This document shows positions 49,790 to 58,475 of a DNA stretch of 64,000 bases, piece after piece. Numbering within the stretch: the first letter of the stretch is position 1; every line of letters starts with the position of its first letter. Source of the DNA: a virus; IMG/VR virus record IMGVR_UViG_3300036880_000015, positions 1-64,000 of that record; one strand, 5' to 3'. Both the position numbers and the translations under genes were made by a program. The notes beneath the pieces were generated by a model that saw only the letters and a list, made by a program, of their open reading frames with translations, was not told the DNA's origin and searched no databases.

Positions 49790-49960
49790 TCATTGACCTT
49801 CCGGCGGCAATCCATCCGCATTGTTCTTCGCAGTTTCTATTCTACCACAAGAACACTCGCAGGGCGCGAGCCCATTGTGAGGAATTTTCCTCGTCCCTCT
49901 ACAAAGACCGTGCTCGCCTCGTCGGCAGCGCCAGCAGACTTTGGATGTGGGACGTTTCAT
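49790..49960 (-). CDS. 56-residue zinc-finger protein
   Basis: From MKRPTSKVCWRC (ATGA overlap). Cys/His set CWRCRRGEHGLCRG and CECSCGR form one or two fingers. Not recognised. Confidence 0.6.
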   Translation of the reverse strand: MKRPTSKVCWRCRRGEHGLCRGTRKIPHNGLAPCECSCGRIETAKNNADGLPPEGQ

Positions 49961-50580
49961 CCAGCGCGCTCCAGATCCGAGCCGGTCCGGTCCATGCGTG
50001 GATTGGAGTCGTCGCGGTACAATTCGCGGAAGTCTTTGTATCGAAAACTCCAGTTCGACGTGTCGGCCAGCGCAGACCACCCGCCCAGCGCCTGCACAGC
50101 TCGCAGGACAGCCGGCGGCACCAGGGGGATCGGCGTCACCTCAGCCACGCCATCGCGCAGCACGACTTTCTCTTCGAGCCGGTAGCGGCCTTCCGGGTCC
50201 AGGCGCGCATGGTTGAGGAAAGTCTGTGTCGCGAAGTCCCAGGCGGCGGCCACCCGGCTCTGTGGCGGCTCGTAGCGCAGCCCGGCCATCTCGCGGATCC
50301 TAGCGACGGAACAATCCCAGCGGCTCCGGCTGACGGCAATGGCGTCCTTCACGGCCCTCAAGAAGCGCTCGGAGCCTACAGCGGCCACCACCTCGGCGAG
50401 AAGTTCGATGCGCAGCCGCGCCGCGGCATCGCTCTCCGGCTGATTGGTGGGGAAAAACTCGCGCACCATGGCGAGACCCACAGCAGCCATACGCTCGTTC
50501 TCAATTAACGAGACGCTGGAGCTGGGACCGCTCTTGCTCAAAGCCATTGACGGGCCTTCTTGCCCAGGTTGCTTCATCAT
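49957..50580 (-). CDS. replication-associated hypothetical protein
   Basis: 207 residues from MMKQPG (GAGG upstream). Helical (AVGLAMVREFFP, RLRIELLAEVVAAVGSERFL), then MAGLRYEPPQSR and an aromatic end. Similar to helicase-loader-like phage proteins in layout only; no ATPase motif. Confidence 0.55.
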   Translation of the reverse strand: MMKQPGQEGPSMALSKSGPSSSVSLIENERMAAVGLAMVREFFPTNQPESDAAARLRIELLAEVVAAVGSERFLRAVKDAIAVSRSRWDCSVARIREMAGLRYEPPQSRVAAAWDFATQTFLNHARLDPEGRYRLEEKVVLRDGVAEVTPIPLVPPAVLRAVQALGGWSALADTSNWSFRYKDFRELYRDDSNPRMDRTGSDLERAG

Positions 50581-51190
50581 GCTCGTACCTCGCTTCGTCA
50601 AAAAACTTGGCCGGCGCCGGGACAAACTGCATCTCATCCACTGGCCAGGTTGAGACCGCATCCCTGTAAGCCGCTACGCGCTCACTCAGGTAGACTTCCG
50701 CGTTCGCCTCTTGCTTGGCATAGCCGACGCGCAAAGGATTCTCTTCCATCCGCTCCAGCGCCTTGTCGATCGCGTTCAGAGCCGGCACGAAAGCCGCCAC
50801 TCGGTCAGAGAGCACGTTGATCCCCGGCATTTTCGGGTAGAGCGCCAAGATGCGCACGCAGGCCTTCAAACGCTTCGGCATCGCAGCGGCCTGGGCCAGT
50901 GTCACTCGCAGATAACGCATCTGATGGAGCCATGTAGCCATGAGCGGAATGAATTTCTGCTCTCTGGCACCCATCTGGACGCGCGCCTCTTCCGTCTTCA
51001 TGCGCAAGAACTCGATGGCCTCGGCCTGGGTGCGGGGCGCGCCGTCGATCTCGCCCATGCAGATGCGGTTCAGGGCTTCGCGGATGCGGCGGAGCGCTTG
51101 CGGCCGGCCTGTGCGTCGCGGGTAGGCGTTGTAGATCGAGACCAGGGTGGACTCGGGGTAGTCGGCGGGTTCGGTGAAGAGGTCGGTCAT
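50501..51190 (-). CDS. hypothetical protein, possibly replication initiator
   Basis: 229 residues. The block STLVSIYNAYPRRTGRPQAL, then FIPLMATWLHQMRYL occurs in phage replication O-like proteins. The C-terminal 90 residues are charged. Overlaps the next gene by 80 bases and the preceding one by ATGA. Confidence 0.55.
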   Translation of the reverse strand: MTDLFTEPADYPESTLVSIYNAYPRRTGRPQALRRIREALNRICMGEIDGAPRTQAEAIEFLRMKTEEARVQMGAREQKFIPLMATWLHQMRYLRVTLAQAAAMPKRLKACVRILALYPKMPGINVLSDRVAAFVPALNAIDKALERMEENPLRVGYAKQEANAEVYLSERVAAYRDAVSTWPVDEMQFVPAPAKFFDEARYEHDEATWARRPVNGFEQERSQLQRLVN

Positions 51191-51447
51191 CCTTTGCTTT
51201 CCTTTTCGATCTTCGCCTTGGTTGCCCGATACTGCTCTTTGTTCCAGATGAGCAGGCAGATGTGGAGTTCGTTCGTTATGATAGCACCGATTACGTTGCC
51301 TGTAACGCCGATGGTGATGTCGGTGTCTTTGCCTTTGTGGACGAGGTTCATGCTCCGAAGGTTATCCGAGGCCGCAAGACGAATGTCAAGATCATCTTCG
51401 CTCATCCGTTTCAGCACATCAAAAGAACTGATTTTGGTTTCACTCAT
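51187..51447 (-). CDS. small hypothetical protein
   Basis: 86 residues from MSETKISS, ATGA-type overlaps on both sides. alpha/beta with a hydrophobic strand (IGAIITNELHICLLIW). Not recognised. Confidence 0.6.
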   Translation of the reverse strand: MSETKISSFDVLKRMSEDDLDIRLAASDNLRSMNLVHKGKDTDITIGVTGNVIGAIITNELHICLLIWNKEQYRATKAKIEKESKG

Positions 51448-51599
51448 TGTTTTCCTTTCGGGTCCGGCTTGTACCGCTCCCCGCACTTGCTGCAGTAGGC
51501 CTCGCGCTCCTCGAAGTCAAAGAGGATGCGCTCGCCCTCGTCGATATTGCGAGTACAACTCACGCACTCTCCTTTGAACTTGGCCGTCATCCAGTTCAT
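51444..51599 (-). CDS. 51-residue zinc-ribbon protein
   Basis: ATG 51599 overlaps the upstream stop. CVSCTRNIDEGERILFDF, then CSKCGERY: four-Cys ribbon. Common phage small gene type. Confidence 0.65.
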   Translation of the reverse strand: MNWMTAKFKGECVSCTRNIDEGERILFDFEEREAYCSKCGERYKPDPKGKQ

Positions 51600-52420
51600 A
51601 CGCCCTCCATCTTACGAATAGGCACACCGTAGCTCCACGACAGCGACTCAAGCCCCTCTTCGAGCAACCACAATTCTTTTGGGTAAGCAAACTCCGAGCG
51701 GAAGCCGTTCGTGCATTCGATGACTCTGCCCCAAATCTCAACCGTGCCGACCACCTTCACGTTGTTGGCGTAGCCTTCCAGCACCTTCACCATATCCTCG
51801 AACTTCTTGAAGGACCAGTAGCCGCAAGCGCATTTCATTTGCGGGGCGGGATGATTGTGGTTTCGGCAATCTGCCTGTTCTGCTTTCTTTGGCCGCCATG
51901 TTGCATCGGAACCCAGCGCCGCAAGCCGTCCATTGTCGATGTCCCAGCCACGCCAGGCGGTGATGGTATGCACGTAGTCGGGCGACTTGACTGGCTCTGG
52001 CGGTTCCGGGTCGGCGATCTTTGCGGCATTGACGCACTTCAATTTCTTGATCTTTCTCCCGAGCTTCGCGTAGGGAGTTTCGGTGAGTGGTGCCACACCA
52101 GGATTTGTGCCGGGCGCGTAAGCTCCACGCAGGATGCCGCCGTAGGTTGGATACGATGGCGAAGCCCAGAACGGCATTGATGTAAACGCATTATTCATAA
52201 TCGCATTCAAGGTGTCCTGCAAACTTCTCTTCGCCCAGATCGGAAACTCCGGCGTGCCCACGTTCTCGTAGTCGCCCTGCTTGAAGATGTCGTACTTATC
52301 CATCTTCTCTTCGAGAGCGGAGCGCGGCGGGGCAACAATTCCACTCGGAGCCTCGGAGGGAAAATGCGTACTCACCTCAAGGCTGTCGAGGATTGCTTCG
52401 AGTTTCTTGCGATCAAACAC
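51596..52420 (-). CDS. conserved phage protein with C-terminal zinc/aromatic domain
   Basis: 274 residues from GTG 52420. N-terminal ~100 residues variable. The C-terminal domain (HTITAWRGWDI, HNHPAPQMKCACGYW, VVGTVEIWGRVIECTNGFR, EFAYPKELWL) is a unit shared by many actinobacterial and other phages. Function unknown. Confidence 0.7.
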   Translation of the reverse strand: MFDRKKLEAILDSLEVSTHFPSEAPSGIVAPPRSALEEKMDKYDIFKQGDYENVGTPEFPIWAKRSLQDTLNAIMNNAFTSMPFWASPSYPTYGGILRGAYAPGTNPGVAPLTETPYAKLGRKIKKLKCVNAAKIADPEPPEPVKSPDYVHTITAWRGWDIDNGRLAALGSDATWRPKKAEQADCRNHNHPAPQMKCACGYWSFKKFEDMVKVLEGYANNVKVVGTVEIWGRVIECTNGFRSEFAYPKELWLLEEGLESLSWSYGVPIRKMEGV

Positions 52421-52541
52421 GGGCTGGCTCCTCTTCGGGCTGTCTCTCTGGCTGATGGTCCGGCTCCGGCTGCTCGCGCAACGGCTCCGGTAACTCGATC
52501 GGCTCGACGATGATCTCGCGCTGCGGTTCGCCTATGTTCAT
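52413..52541 (-). CDS. 42-residue Glu/Pro-rich protein
   Basis: GGAGG 4 bases before ATG 52541, ATGA overlap. Low-complexity (EPDHQPERQPEEEPAR). Probably disordered. Confidence 0.5.
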   Translation of the reverse strand: MNIGEPQREIIVEPIELPEPLREQPEPDHQPERQPEEEPARV

Positions 52542-52942
52542 GGTTCCTCCACTGGTATTCCGAGTTTGGCGCAGACTTCGGCCATGGTTCCATCTGCGGA
52601 TTTCGACCACGGCTCGCCCTTCATGCCAATACTCACCGCCGGCTTGTCTTCGATGCCGGTATAAAGCGGAGCTACGCCAGTAACTTCGTTGCGGTCAACT
52701 ACAAACGGCTTTCTATCGAAGGTCAACCACACCCACGGCGATTCCGCGTTGATCGGGTAGGTGATCTTCTTCATGTGTTCAAGGTCTTCTGCCAACTGCC
52801 CGGCAATCTCTGCCAGCCAAAAGCAGACGCCGAGCATCATTTCTTCCTGCCGCTGAATGTCCGATTGGCCATCGACAGACTCTCTTGCGTCCATGTCCTT
52901 GTTGATGGCGTCTTGCCGGGTACGAATTTCTGATGGTGTCAT
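52538..52942 (-). CDS. hypothetical protein, paralogue of 58476-58802
   Basis: 134 residues. Helical start, then WVWLTFDRKPFVVDRNEVTG and a beta end with AEVCAKLGIPVEE. The end pattern, KLGIP then acidic, recurs in the 58476 protein, so the two share a C-terminal domain. Confidence 0.6.
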   Translation of the reverse strand: MTPSEIRTRQDAINKDMDARESVDGQSDIQRQEEMMLGVCFWLAEIAGQLAEDLEHMKKITYPINAESPWVWLTFDRKPFVVDRNEVTGVAPLYTGIEDKPAVSIGMKGEPWSKSADGTMAEVCAKLGIPVEEP

Positions 52943-53433
52943 GGTTGCCTCCGTTGAAGTCGGTCAATCTCAGCCGCGATCAATGCGCCAGCTTTCACTA
53001 AGTCTCGGATGCGACGAGGAATTGGGAACTGGCAGTATCGAGGTCTTCCGCTTGCATCGTGTTCACGTTTATCCCAAGAGGTATCCCAATCAAAGGGCCA
53101 CGGGTCTTCAAATACAATACCTTTTGCGATTCCGCTATTCCCTTTATCGCGCATCCGATAAAGAGGTTCGGTGGCCGCGTAGCATACAGCAGCCTCTGCT
53201 AACGACCCGCACAGATGCTCGTCGTCATGCTCTGGCGTCCAGCCTTCAACTTCGATCTGACGCTGGCGCTCCGCTGTGATTAGCTGAACTCCGGTCGCAA
53301 TTGGTTCCGTGGTTCCTGTAGCGCAAAGGCTTCGATGTTTAGCAATTTCCGCCTCTGTGATCGGTCCGTTATATCCGCAAGACTGACAGCGGAAGTAGTG
53401 CAGCGCGCTATGCCCTTGTCTGCGCTCTGTCAT
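52939..53433 (-). CDS. conserved phage protein of the ERQRQIEVEGWT family
   Basis: 164 residues from MTERRQG (AAGGTGAA upstream). N-terminal Cys finger (CQSCGYNGPITEAEIAKHRSLC), then LITAERQRQIEVEGWTPEHD and GSLAEAAVCYA, a widespread phage family. Function unknown. Confidence 0.7.
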   Translation of the reverse strand: MTERRQGHSALHYFRCQSCGYNGPITEAEIAKHRSLCATGTTEPIATGVQLITAERQRQIEVEGWTPEHDDEHLCGSLAEAAVCYAATEPLYRMRDKGNSGIAKGIVFEDPWPFDWDTSWDKREHDASGRPRYCQFPIPRRIRDLVKAGALIAAEIDRLQRRQP

Positions 53434-53693
53434 GGTTTCACCTTCTTTTGCTTCTGAATTTCCTTTTGCTCTGTCGTATTCCCGGCAACGAAATCGGCAA
53501 TATCCCAGAGACAGTGGCAATCGAAGAGCATATCGGGAGATGGAAAGAAGCAGTACCGCCTCCAGTGCGCCCACCAGCGAACAAAGCCCAGAATGGTTCC
53601 TGTCTTACTTTGGCAGCTCCAGACTTTCGTCACACGTTTGGATGCACCGACCTGGCTCTCAAAAAAGACGACATGTTTGTAGTTCTTTATCAA
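53430..53693 (-). CDS. conserved phage protein, FVRWW...RRYCFFP family
   Basis: 87 residues from TTG 53693 (TTGA overlap). GFVRWWAHWRRYCFFPSP followed by CHCLWDIADFV is a repeatedly found phage motif. Function unknown. Confidence 0.7.
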   Translation of the reverse strand: MIKNYKHVVFFESQVGASKRVTKVWSCQSKTGTILGFVRWWAHWRRYCFFPSPDMLFDCHCLWDIADFVAGNTTEQKEIQKQKKVKP

Positions 53694-54094
53694 GGTTGCA
53701 CCTCTTTCTTCGGTTCGATCTTCTCAATCAACTCCGCCGCCTGTTTCAACTCGCAGACAAACACCAAAGCCTCCATGTGGAAATCGGGAGATGAATCCTT
53801 CTCGGTGTTCCGCACAAGGTATCCGCTCTCGATCCTGGCAAGTAAGGCCTTGAGGGAAACCAGCATGGCGGGAGCGTTGACGAGCAGGGGAGCGTGTTCC
53901 TTTGGAACTGTCTCGCAAATCAGGACGCCTCCATAGTAAGCTCGGCGTCTAGCCTGTGCGCATCCGGGGCATCCGGTTTTCGGTCGGCACAAGCCATCGG
54001 GAGTATCAAAGGCCATCATGTAGCAACCCGGCTCTAATTCAACTAGGTCCGGGTCTGTAATGTCACCGCGCTCGGGGTTGTATTGCCAGGTCAT
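53690..54094 (-). CDS. hypothetical protein with CPGC motif
   Basis: 134 residues. ELEPGCYMMAF, CPGCAQARRRAYY then a long helical end with LKALLARIES. Coupled at both ends. Not recognised. Confidence 0.6.
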   Translation of the reverse strand: MTWQYNPERGDITDPDLVELEPGCYMMAFDTPDGLCRPKTGCPGCAQARRRAYYGGVLICETVPKEHAPLLVNAPAMLVSLKALLARIESGYLVRNTEKDSSPDFHMEALVFVCELKQAAELIEKIEPKKEVQP

Positions 54095-54396
54095 GATTGC
54101 ACCTCCGCCGGCGGTTCGGTCTTTGGCTCCTCGATGAACGGCTCAATGATGTCCAGGGAGTTGATGACGCCCTCCAGGGTCTTACGCACGGTTTCGATCT
54201 CCCGCTTGCGCTGGCCGTTGCGGTAAATCTGCGTGAAGGCGTTGACAATGTTGAACTTTGTCCCAAGAACATAGAGTAGGTCATTTTCTTGGCCGTTAGC
54301 ATTCTTGCAAGTCAATCTTCCGGCGAGCTTATCGATTTCATCTGAAGTTGCTTCGAGAATATAAGCTCTTGGACCTGACTTTGCGATGATCTTCAT
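54091..54396 (-). CDS. hypothetical small protein
   Basis: 101 residues from MKIIAKSG (AAAGGAA upstream). PRAYILEATSDEIDKLAG is a common phage N-terminus; the second half is helical and acidic. Not recognised. Confidence 0.6.
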   Translation of the reverse strand: MKIIAKSGPRAYILEATSDEIDKLAGRLTCKNANGQENDLLYVLGTKFNIVNAFTQIYRNGQRKREIETVRKTLEGVINSLDIIEPFIEEPKTEPPAEVQS

Positions 54397-54485
54397 AATT
54401 TCCTTTCTGCCGTGTGTTCGTTCGATAGACAAGGGAGCTTGATTTTGCAGCCGAACTCCCACTTATGGGAAAATTCAGGGAAGAG

Positions 54486-54761
54486 TTACTTACGGGACTT
54501 CATCATCCAATCGGCCATCTGATATGCCAGCCCCGCTGTTGATTGATGCGCCTGCACTTGCGGATCAGCTAGCATCCCGTTCAGCGCCGCCATCGCAAAC
54601 TGATCGCGCAGGGTGGCCATCTCCGGCATCGGCGTGTAGGTGATCTTGCCGGGCTGGAGGCCGAGGCAAAAGAACTCAGCTCCGCAGCCGTCGCAGTTCC
54701 AAGAATCTCCGGTTGCCGAGCGGTTGACGGTTTCGTGCTTGCAGGTCTTTTGGTCACTCAT
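54486..54761 (-). CDS. small zinc-binding protein, separable from the upstream frame
   Basis: 91 residues from MSDQKTCKHE. ATG 54761 forms an ATGA overlap with a TGA in the neighbouring frame (54758-54760). CKHET, then CDGCGAEFFCLG is a zinc site; a helical end follows. The uninterrupted frame makes it look fused to the gene before, but the junction argues for a separate gene. Confidence 0.6.
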   Translation of the reverse strand: MSDQKTCKHETVNRSATGDSWNCDGCGAEFFCLGLQPGKITYTPMPEMATLRDQFAMAALNGMLADPQVQAHQSTAGLAYQMADWMMKSRK

Positions 54762-55514
54762 GCGGTCCTCGCTTTCTGGCCGCGCCGGAAGCACTCCGCC
54801 ATGCGCTCGTTGACCACTTCCGGCTTGAAGAATCCTTCCCGTATGTCTGCCAAGAGTAGGTCTTTTGATCTCCTCCGGCACTCCTGACGCATGGATACGC
54901 AATGCAGCAGCTTCCCACGGATCGCCACTTACATAGGGTCCAACTTGTACCCATTTGTTCTCAGGCCAATCCTCTTTCGTGGCAGGGCGCACGATGCAAT
55001 AATCAGCGGATGGTGCTCCGCTTGCGTCGGGCATCTCCGTTGCGCCGGGATAAACCGCCAACACGCGCTGTTTCGCATCCAGAACTTCTGGATTCGACTT
55101 CTTCTTGCACGGGCAACTGTCTCCTATGAAGTAGGTTCCGCAGTCCAAGCAGCGAATCGGCGAACGCAAGAATTCCCCTCCTAAGCGAACCTGCTCTTCG
55201 GTCGGCTTCCATGGCCGATACTCACCGTCCGAACCTTTGACATAAAAATCAACGCGGTCCACTTCCGGCTCCGGAGCGAGGTACATCCGGCGCTGCCACT
55301 CGGCGATTACCTCATCCATACAAACATGAGCATCTGCCGCCATGTCACTCAATTGTTGTTCGGTTGGCACCTGCGGGTTCTCTGACTGCCAGCGCAGAGC
55401 CGCTTCGAGAAATTCCCAATACGCCACGATGTTTGGCGTATGCGCTGGATCGTCGAGAGACATCAACGCAGCCCCTCTCATCCCTTCCGGTAATACGTAT
55501 CGCTTTTCGCTCAT
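54758..55514 (-). pseudogene. hypothetical gene with probable +1 frameshift near 54880
   Basis: From ATG 55514 the product reads well to about residue 212 (IHASGVPEE), including CLDCGTYFIGDSCPC. After that the same frame gives an unnatural Gly/Arg/His-rich stretch, while the +1 frame gives a regular helical end (DLLLADIREGFFKPEVV) and stops at 54758 in an ATGA with the next gene. Either an indel next to AAAA, or a separate 44-residue gene from ATG 54892, or programmed shifting. Confidence 0.5.
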
Positions 55515-55690
55515 GGATTCACCTCTTTCTTTGGGCGACCGTAAATCCTCAAACTTAACTCCGGCCACCGGCTCTCGTCGCCTCGCGTTTCTTTGGCGAG
55601 TTGCTTCAGATAGGCCAAATCTTCCGGTTCGTCGGCGTAGAAGGTTCGGCCATAACCCATACCACTCGCAAAGAGTTTATGTTTGGTCAT
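55511..55690 (-). CDS. 59-residue hypothetical protein
   Basis: ATG 55690 and TGA 55511 both overlap neighbours (ATGA). KLFASGMGYGRTFYADEP, then a helix. Too short for standard calling, supported by both junctions. Not recognised. Confidence 0.6.
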   Translation of the reverse strand: MTKHKLFASGMGYGRTFYADEPEDLAYLKQLAKETRGDESRWPELSLRIYGRPKKEVNP

Positions 55691-55869
55691 CTGCGCAATC
55701 CTCGCATCTCGCAGTATTGACTATAGGGAATAAGAACAGCCAATGTCTCATGGCGCTTGGTTACGACAAACTTCAAGCACTCCATCTCTCGCAAGTCTTT
55801 TCTTGTAAGACGGCTGAGTTTGGAAATTGACAGATGTTTCGTATCGCCCTTGTTACGCAGATGAGCCAT
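55687..55869 (-). CDS. Phd/YefM-like antitoxin-type regulator
   Basis: 60 residues. ISKLSRLTRKDLREME, then FVVTKRHETLAVLIPYSQY follows the Phd/YefM fold: beta-helix-helix with VLIPYxxY. No RelE/Doc partner adjacent. Coupled to the integrase gene, so it may control integrase or integrated state. Confidence 0.6.
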   Translation of the reverse strand: MAHLRNKGDTKHLSISKLSRLTRKDLREMECLKFVVTKRHETLAVLIPYSQYCEMRGLRR

Positions 55870-57014
55870 TACGCGGTCCTCCGTGGCAGCATCTCCACAA
55901 TCTTAGCGTTCTCGGGCCGCAGATGCTCCGCGCTATCCCGGCCGCCATAGGTGTTGATCGTCGTCGCGATTTTGGCGTGACGCATCAGGCCGCGCTGCGT
56001 CTCCATGTCGATGCCGAGAGTGCGCATCATGGCGCGGTGCGTATGCCTGAAAGAATGGAAGCCAAGCCCAGGCAGACCGATGCGCTCGCCAGCCGGCTGC
56101 AGGTACTCTGCGCGCAACCAATCTCGATCTAATGGCCTTCCCGTCCGCTCCGAGCAGAAAATCCAGCGGCTCTTGAGTGCTTCGTGCGTCTTCCAGCCGC
56201 GCAGAATTTCGATGAGCGCGTCGTGGAGCGGCAACGTGGCCGCCGAAGTCTTGCTCTTCGTGTCGTTGGCCTTGCCGTGGACTACGCTGCGCTGGATGTG
56301 GATGGTTTTGGCCTCGAAATTGCAGTCTTCCCATCGGAGGCCGAGGATCTCACTGACGCGCAAGCCGAGCCCTGCCGCCATTTGTACCATGACTTTCACG
56401 ACCTCCGGCAACTGCGGATCGTCGAGCAATGCCTGGTACTGATCCAACGTGAGGATAACGAGTTCCTTGGCGCGCGCGTTCCCTTTCAACCTTACCAACT
56501 CAAGAGGATTTCTCTGCGTCTGCAGCGCGCCCCACTTCATCCCGTGCTCGATGAGGGTATGGAAGATATTCTTGACCTGGGCGCAAAACAATGGGGAGAC
56601 TGGCGGCTTGACGCCGGGTTTGGGGTGGCGCCCGATCACCTTGAGATCTTTGAGCCAATCCTCCACGGCAACCATGTCGAGTGAGAACTGGTCGAGGCGC
56701 ACATCACCCCACCGCTCGCGGATTCTCCGAAAGATTGACTTGTAGCTGGCCGCGGTCGCTTCGCGCTCCGGCATGGCCTCGCGCTCGTACTTGTCGATGA
56801 GATTGCCCACGGTGATGATCTCTGTCGGCGTGAAGTTGATGATACTGCGCATCTTCTCGGCTGCTTTCTCTGCCGAGGCCTTCGTCGGATGCTGCTTGAT
56901 GGTCCCGATGTAATCTGAGCGCTGAATGCCGTCGAGCCGATAGCGCAATCGCCAGATGTCGCCCGACTTCTGATGGACTCGAATGACGCTGCCTTTTTGC
57001 CAGGAGGTTCGCAT
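55869..57014 (-). CDS. int: tyrosine recombinase (phage integrase)
   Basis: 381 residues. N-terminal arm-binding domain to about residue 65 (beta-like, GDIWRLRYRLDG), SAM-like core-binding domain (about 68-170), catalytic domain from 180. Catalytic residues in place: R219 (GLRVSEI), a Lys near 253-255, H320 and R323 (HSFRHTH), H346 (RHAK) and Y356 (NTYGG). It integrates or excises the phage genome at attP. Own promoter with ribosome site. Confidence 0.93.
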   Translation of the reverse strand: MRTSWQKGSVIRVHQKSGDIWRLRYRLDGIQRSDYIGTIKQHPTKASAEKAAEKMRSIINFTPTEIITVGNLIDKYEREAMPEREATAASYKSIFRRIRERWGDVRLDQFSLDMVAVEDWLKDLKVIGRHPKPGVKPPVSPLFCAQVKNIFHTLIEHGMKWGALQTQRNPLELVRLKGNARAKELVILTLDQYQALLDDPQLPEVVKVMVQMAAGLGLRVSEILGLRWEDCNFEAKTIHIQRSVVHGKANDTKSKTSAATLPLHDALIEILRGWKTHEALKSRWIFCSERTGRPLDRDWLRAEYLQPAGERIGLPGLGFHSFRHTHRAMMRTLGIDMETQRGLMRHAKIATTINTYGGRDSAEHLRPENAKIVEMLPRRTA

Positions 57015-57040
57015 CGGTGGTTCCTTTCCTTACGATTCCC

Positions 57041-57070
57041 ATTATAAACACAAATCAAAACTAATTGCAA
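57041..57070 (-). promoter_or_regulatory. integrase promoter
   Basis: Minus strand: -35 TTGCAA (57065-57070), 18-base spacer, consensus -10 TATAAT (57041-57046). A leader of about 20 bases holds AAGGAAAGGA before ATG 57014, so this one is not leaderless. Confidence 0.7.
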
Positions 57071-57080
57071 GCGTGAAATT

Positions 57081-57113
57081 AAAACGACGGGCAACTTTAC
57101 GTCACCCGCCGTC
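57081..57113 (-). terminator. possible rho-independent terminator
   Basis: Minus strand: GACGGCGGGTGACG, loop, GCCCGTC followed by GTTTTAATTT. The stem is imperfect (one bulge). It lies between the gene at 57143 and the integrase promoter, where termination makes sense. Confidence 0.4.
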
Positions 57114-57142
57114 AACTCGTCTCTTCTCGCCGGCAGATGCCG

Positions 57143-57448
57143 TTACTTGAGGGTGATAAAACTGGTGAAGTTGTCCTCGACGCAGATGGCAACGTAGTTC
57201 GCCACGGTGCGCCGTTCCTGTTTGGCCGCCGCTTCCAGGGCCGCGTACTGGTCCGGGTTGAGCTGCAAGAGAACGCCCTTGGTCCCTGCGGGCCGGTTGG
57301 ATTTGCGCTCCTTCGTGACTCCGGCCGGAGGTTCTGCTGCGGGTGCTGCGGGTTGATGCGCCGGGTTGAGCTTCTCCAGGCGCTTGTTGGCTTCTTCGAT
57401 CTTCTCTTCGCTGAGCCGTTCCGTGTCAAACGATGTTGCGTGTGCCAT
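57143..57448 (-). CDS. ribbon-helix-helix-like protein
   Basis: 101 residues with GAGGAGAAAG upstream. A Pro/Ala-rich linker separates an N-terminal helix from VLLQLNPDQYAALEAAAKQE, then VANYVAICVEDN: a ribbon-helix-helix pattern. Likely a DNA-binding regulator close to the integrase gene. Confidence 0.65.
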   Translation of the reverse strand: MAHATSFDTERLSEEKIEEANKRLEKLNPAHQPAAPAAEPPAGVTKERKSNRPAGTKGVLLQLNPDQYAALEAAAKQERRTVANYVAICVEDNFTSFITLK

Positions 57449-57501
57449 TTTCTCTTTCTCCTCGTCTTTGGATTTGTGGTGCGTTGGGTGATTGGTGGGT
57501 A

Positions 57502-57738
57502 TCAGTCAGGAATCTTGCAACGTTCGGGATGCTCTTCATAAAAGCGAGCTATTGCATCCCGATGCTCAATGACTCGCTGAATCTTTCCTTGGTTGACACC
57601 CTTCTCGCGCGCTTTCATGAGCCAGAAGTCAACGGTTTCAAGAGCCAGTAGGTCTTTGCCGAATACGCAGAATATCGGCATGTCTGGATCTTCTTCAAAA
57701 AGCCTCTTCAATCGATCGATACAGCATTGTGCTGGCAT
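57502..57738 (-). CDS. small hypothetical protein
   Basis: 78 residues, helical (DRLKRLFEEDPDMPIFCVFG), a common small phage protein shape. Shares a leader sequence with its neighbours. Not recognised. Confidence 0.6.
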   Translation of the reverse strand: MPAQCCIDRLKRLFEEDPDMPIFCVFGKDLLALETVDFWLMKAREKGVNQGKIQRVIEHRDAIARFYEEHPERCKIPD

Positions 57739-57777
57739 CGTCTCAGTTCTCCTTTCTGTGGTGCGTTGAAAGTGATA

Positions 57778-58029
57778 TTACTGTTTTCCGCTCAATAGTT
57801 TCGCGAGCATCTCCTGATCCCCAATCATCGAAGCGCCTAACATCTCGACTTCTTCTCCATCGGATTCGTAGGAGTCTGCGTAGATCAGCAGGATATTGGC
57901 AATCTTGTGCTTCTTGCGCAACTCCACGACTTCCTCGAAGAATTGGTGGTGCGCTGCTTGAAGAGCCTCCCGGCTCTCATGCGGTTCGCTCATCTCTCGA
58001 AACAACTTCTGGTCTTGTGGCATATCCAT
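57778..58029 (-). CDS. small acidic hypothetical protein
   Basis: 83 residues, helical then beta (IANILLIYADSYESDGEEV). Its leader repeats that of 57738. Not recognised. 58030-58235 holds only a 29-codon frame without clear support. Confidence 0.6.
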   Translation of the reverse strand: MDMPQDQKLFREMSEPHESREALQAAHHQFFEEVVELRKKHKIANILLIYADSYESDGEEVEMLGASMIGDQEMLAKLLSGKQ

Positions 58030-58235
58030 TCCTTTCTGCGTTGAAAGTGATGCGCGGTCCGGCCTCGATTTAGGCTTGCGCCATCTCCACTCCGGCTATG
58101 TGTACATGACGATGCTCTGCCGCGCATTGCGATAGCTTCTCATCGCGGATCAATACCATCACCGCTGATCTTGGGTTCTCCCGCTAAGGAGATTACCTCT
58201 GCGCGTATCGCGCCGCTATCTATTTCTCTGCCAGC

Positions 58236-58472
58236 TTACCCGAGGGGAAGTCGGCAACACACTTGCATCGTCTTCAGAGACTCGAAGAAATAAACGAACT
58301 GATCGTGGTTCTTTTCTTCGCCGCAGAAGGCCGTGGCGATCTTCCCTTCCTCTTTGGTTTTGTAGTAGAGGTGGCTCATCATCCCATCGACGTAGACGGG
58401 CGTCCCCTTCATATAAGGAACCACTTGCAAATCGCGCGTTCCATACCAGAACCATCCCCTCATCTGCTGCAT
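58236..58472 (-). CDS. small hypothetical protein
   Basis: 78 residues from ATG 58472, 3 bases after the previous stop, GAGGGGGTG upstream. Aromatic-rich (GWFWYGTRDLQVVPYMKGT). Not recognised. Confidence 0.6.
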   Translation of the reverse strand: MQQMRGWFWYGTRDLQVVPYMKGTPVYVDGMMSHLYYKTKEEGKIATAFCGEEKNHDQFVYFFESLKTMQVCCRLPLG

Positions 58473-58475
58473 TTC

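Noticed and set aside
55687-55869. Toxin-antitoxin pair with the Phd-like gene
   Set aside because: Neither neighbour (59-residue protein, integrase) resembles a Doc or RelE toxin.
57015-57113. attP core next to the integrase gene
   Set aside because: The AT-rich upstream region is suitable, but no tRNA-like segment or paired repeat could be identified from one copy alone.
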